Of a DNA stretch of 7,167 bases, positions 6,119-7,167 are shown piece after piece. A model generated the notes under the pieces. The model made no database searches and was not told where the DNA came from. It saw only the letters and a list, made by a program, of their open reading frames with translations. Source of the stretch: CBDVBZ01 sp965372355 (GTDB lineage: Bacteria > Krumholzibacteriota > Krumholzibacteriia > WVZY01); assembly GCA_965372355.1 (NCBI GenBank), contig CBDVBZ010000160.1, forward strand, positions 1 through 7,167, given 5' to 3'. The position numbers and the translations under genes are program-made. Position 1 is the stretch's first letter; each line of letters starts with the position of its first letter.

Positions 6119-6679
6119 ATGGGTTACATGAACCGCATACTAACAACACTCATCCTTTGCGCGACACCGGCCCTTTTGCAGTGTGCCGGTGATGCATCAC
6201 AAAAGGAGGAATCAGCGATGACGATCGAGCTGACGAGCTCAGCCTTCAAAGAGGGCGAGTCGATTCCCTCGAAGTTCACGTGTGAAGGTCCAGATGTCTC
6301 GCCGGCCCTCGAGTGGAGTGGAGTGCCGGAGAGCGCGAAGAGCCTTGCGATGATCTGCGACGATCCGGATGCGCCAGTGGGCACCTGGGTACACTGGGTG
6401 CTCTATGAGCTCTCTCCTGCGATGACCGGATTACCGGAGGGCGTGCCAGCGGATGAGACCATCGAGGGGGGTGCGACACAGGGTAGGAACGATTTCAAGC
6501 GTATCGGCTACGGTGGCCCGTGCCCGCCGCCCGGCAAACCCCATCGCTACTTTTTCAAGCTTTACGCACTCGATACCGAGCTCAATTTGACGCCAGGCGC
6601 AACGAAAAAGGACGTCGAAAAGGCGATGAAGGGGCATATCCTCGCGCGGGGCCAGCTCATGGGCACGTACAAGAGGTAG
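6119..6679 (+). CDS. PEBP / YbhB-YbcL (Raf kinase inhibitor-like) family protein with export signal
   Basis: 186 residues from the ATG at 6119, which has GGGAGGTG with a 6-nt spacer. Residues 1-22 look like a signal peptide (one Arg, then a hydrophobic run to ALLQC). Cys22 could be lipidated, but Gln just before it is atypical for a lipobox, so secretion with signal peptidase I is also possible. The mature part is a complete PEBP domain: DPDAP (82-86), WVHW with His92, and GPCPPPGKPHRY (133-144) with His142, which together form the conserved anion-binding pocket. Bacterial homologues include cytoplasmic YbhB and periplasmic YbcL of E. coli; their biochemical roles are poorly known. An internal ATG at 6218 has a strong AGGAGG 8 nt upstream and starts exactly at the domain (153 residues), so a cytosolic form may also be made. 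It diverges from the methyl-transfer operon, and no functional link to it is evident. It ends with TAG. Confidence 0.9.
   Translation: MGYMNRILTTLILCATPALLQCAGDASQKEESAMTIELTSSAFKEGESIPSKFTCEGPDVSPALEWSGVPESAKSLAMICDDPDAPVGTWVHWVLYELSPAMTGLPEGVPADETIEGGATQGRNDFKRIGYGGPCPPPGKPHRYFFKLYALDTELNLTPGATKKDVEKAMKGHILARGQLMGTYKR
6204..6220 (+). promoter_or_regulatory. Internal ribosome-binding site and second start in the PEBP gene
   Basis: AGGAGG at 6204-6209 followed after 8 nt by ATG (6218-6220), in frame with the longer protein. This Shine-Dalgarno is at least as good as the one at the upstream start. Initiation here removes the signal peptide and linker and leaves the intact PEBP domain starting MTIELTSSAF. 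Confidence 0.55.
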
Positions 6680-6688
6680 ACAAAGTCA

Positions 6689-6722
6689 ACCGCGAGCGTG
6701 CCACGCCCGAGGCCATCGCGGT
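6689..6722 (+). terminator. Possible weak hairpin terminator after the PEBP gene
   Basis: ACCGCGA (6689-6695) pairs perfectly with TCGCGGT (6716-6722) across a 20-nt loop that itself holds a short GCG/CGC pairing. The hairpin starts 9 nt after the PEBP stop codon. The following bases (CTTTGCTCGTTT) are only partly T-rich, so termination strength is doubtful. Confidence 0.35.
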
Positions 6723-6724
6723 CT

Positions 6725-6752
6725 TTGCTCGTTTCAGCTTTGCTGCTAGAAT
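6725..6752 (+). promoter_or_regulatory. Candidate sigma70-type promoter for the kinase gene
   Basis: TTGCTC (6725-6730, three of six -35 matches), a 16-nt spacer, then TAGAAT (6747-6752, five of six -10 matches) preceded by TGC, an extended -10. Predicted transcription would begin near 6759, giving a leader of about 64 nt before the kinase ATG. This suggests that the kinase is transcribed separately from the PEBP gene. Confidence 0.45.
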
Positions 6753-6822
6753 AGGTCCGGTGCTAAACTCCATCCTCGGTTGACGGTCCTGCGATGCACC
6801 GGTCTCTATTGGAAGGCACGAG

Positions 6823-7167
6823 ATGATCGGAAAGACCGTATCTCACTACAAAATCCTCGAAGAGCTTGGCGCCGGCGGGATGGGTGTCGTCTACAAGGCC
6901 GAGGACACAAAGCTCAAACGCACCGTCGCCCTCAAGTTTCTCCCTCCAGAGTTCACCCGTGACCCGGAGGCCAAGGAGCGCTTTATCCAGGAGGCGCGCG
7001 CGGCGTCCGCTCTCGACCATTCCAACATCTGTACCATTTACGAAATAGACGAGACCGATGACGGACAGATGTTCATCGCGATGGCGTGCTACACGGGTGA
7101 AACGCTCGACGAGACCATCAAGAAGGGTCCGCTGCCGATCGAGGACGCCGTTCGTATCGCGACACGG
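6823..7167 (+). CDS. Eukaryotic-like Ser/Thr protein kinase, N-terminal part (runs off the window)
   Basis: 115 codons from the ATG at 6823, with GGAAGG 6 nt upstream; the frame is open to the window edge, so the gene is partial. The Hanks-type kinase N-lobe is clear: the glycine-rich loop GAGGMGVVYKA (16-26), VALKFL with ATP-binding Lys38, alpha-C Glu57 in FIQEARAASALDH, and the hinge-region run QMFIAMACYTGETL. The catalytic loop (HRD), DFG and C-terminal domains lie outside. Family members of this type often carry a C-terminal membrane segment plus WD40/TolB-like or TPR repeats, but none can be seen here. The protein phosphorylates Ser/Thr residues in signalling; its partners are unknown. 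A neighbouring PEBP (named for Raf kinase inhibitor protein) is suggestive only by name, and I see no evidence for a functional pair. The separate promoter-like sequence argues against one operon. Confidence 0.9.
   Translation, partial: MIGKTVSHYKILEELGAGGMGVVYKAEDTKLKRTVALKFLPPEFTRDPEAKERFIQEARAASALDHSNICTIYEIDETDDGQMFIAMACYTGETLDETIKKGPLPIEDAVRIATR

Noticed and set aside
1..7167. CRISPR array, tRNA/rRNA, insertion sequence or prophage signals
   Set aside because: No regularly spaced repeats, no tRNA-like cloverleaf, no transposase or integrase motifs and no terminal inverted repeats were seen on reading both strands.
6119..7167. PEBP plus kinase as a Raf-inhibitor-like signalling pair
   Set aside because: The link rests on the family name only; bacterial PEBPs are not established kinase inhibitors, and a promoter-like sequence separates the genes.

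Overview
The window reads as a fragment of a moderately GC-rich bacterial chromosome. I infer an anaerobic or facultative, probably uncultured bacterium: five minus-strand genes handle corrinoid methyl transfer and radical-SAM chemistry. The truncated kinase at the right edge has the eukaryotic-like N-terminus common in Acidobacteriota, Gemmatimonadota, Krumholzibacteriota and related candidate phyla. The lineage is a guess; no rRNA or other marker gene is present.

Left and centre (about 87-5855, minus strand): a probable operon read right to left. In transcription order it encodes (1) a 650-residue radical-SAM aminomutase-like protein of the KamA/lysine 2,3-aminomutase family; (2) a 213-residue corrinoid-binding protein; (3) a 293-residue zinc-dependent homocysteine S-methyltransferase domain protein; (4) a 229-residue protein resembling the methionine synthase activation domain, with a Cys-rich tail; (5) a 493-residue MttB-family methyltransferase without an internal amber codon. 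Spacings are 73 nt, 4 nt, 57 nt and a 14-nt overlap.

Genes 2-4 are the homocysteine, cobalamin and activation modules of cobalamin-dependent methionine synthase (MetH) as separate proteins. The folate-binding module is absent and an MttB-type protein stands in its place. The simplest reading is a methyl shuttle: a quaternary or tertiary methylamine donates methyl through MttB-like protein to Co(I)-corrinoid, then to homocysteine, giving methionine; the activation protein would restore oxidised cobalamin. The aminomutase is the least expected member. By eye, its substrate-pocket positions resemble glutamate 2,3-aminomutase more than lysine 2,3-aminomutase.

Right (about 5856-7167, plus strand): a 263-nt divergent intergenic region, then a PEBP/YbhB-YbcL family gene with an N-terminal export signal and a second strong internal start at the domain boundary, then a short intergenic region with a possible hairpin and promoter, then the first 115 codons of a Ser/Thr protein kinase cut by the window edge. 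Positions 1-86, downstream of the MttB-like gene, hold no gene that I can support.
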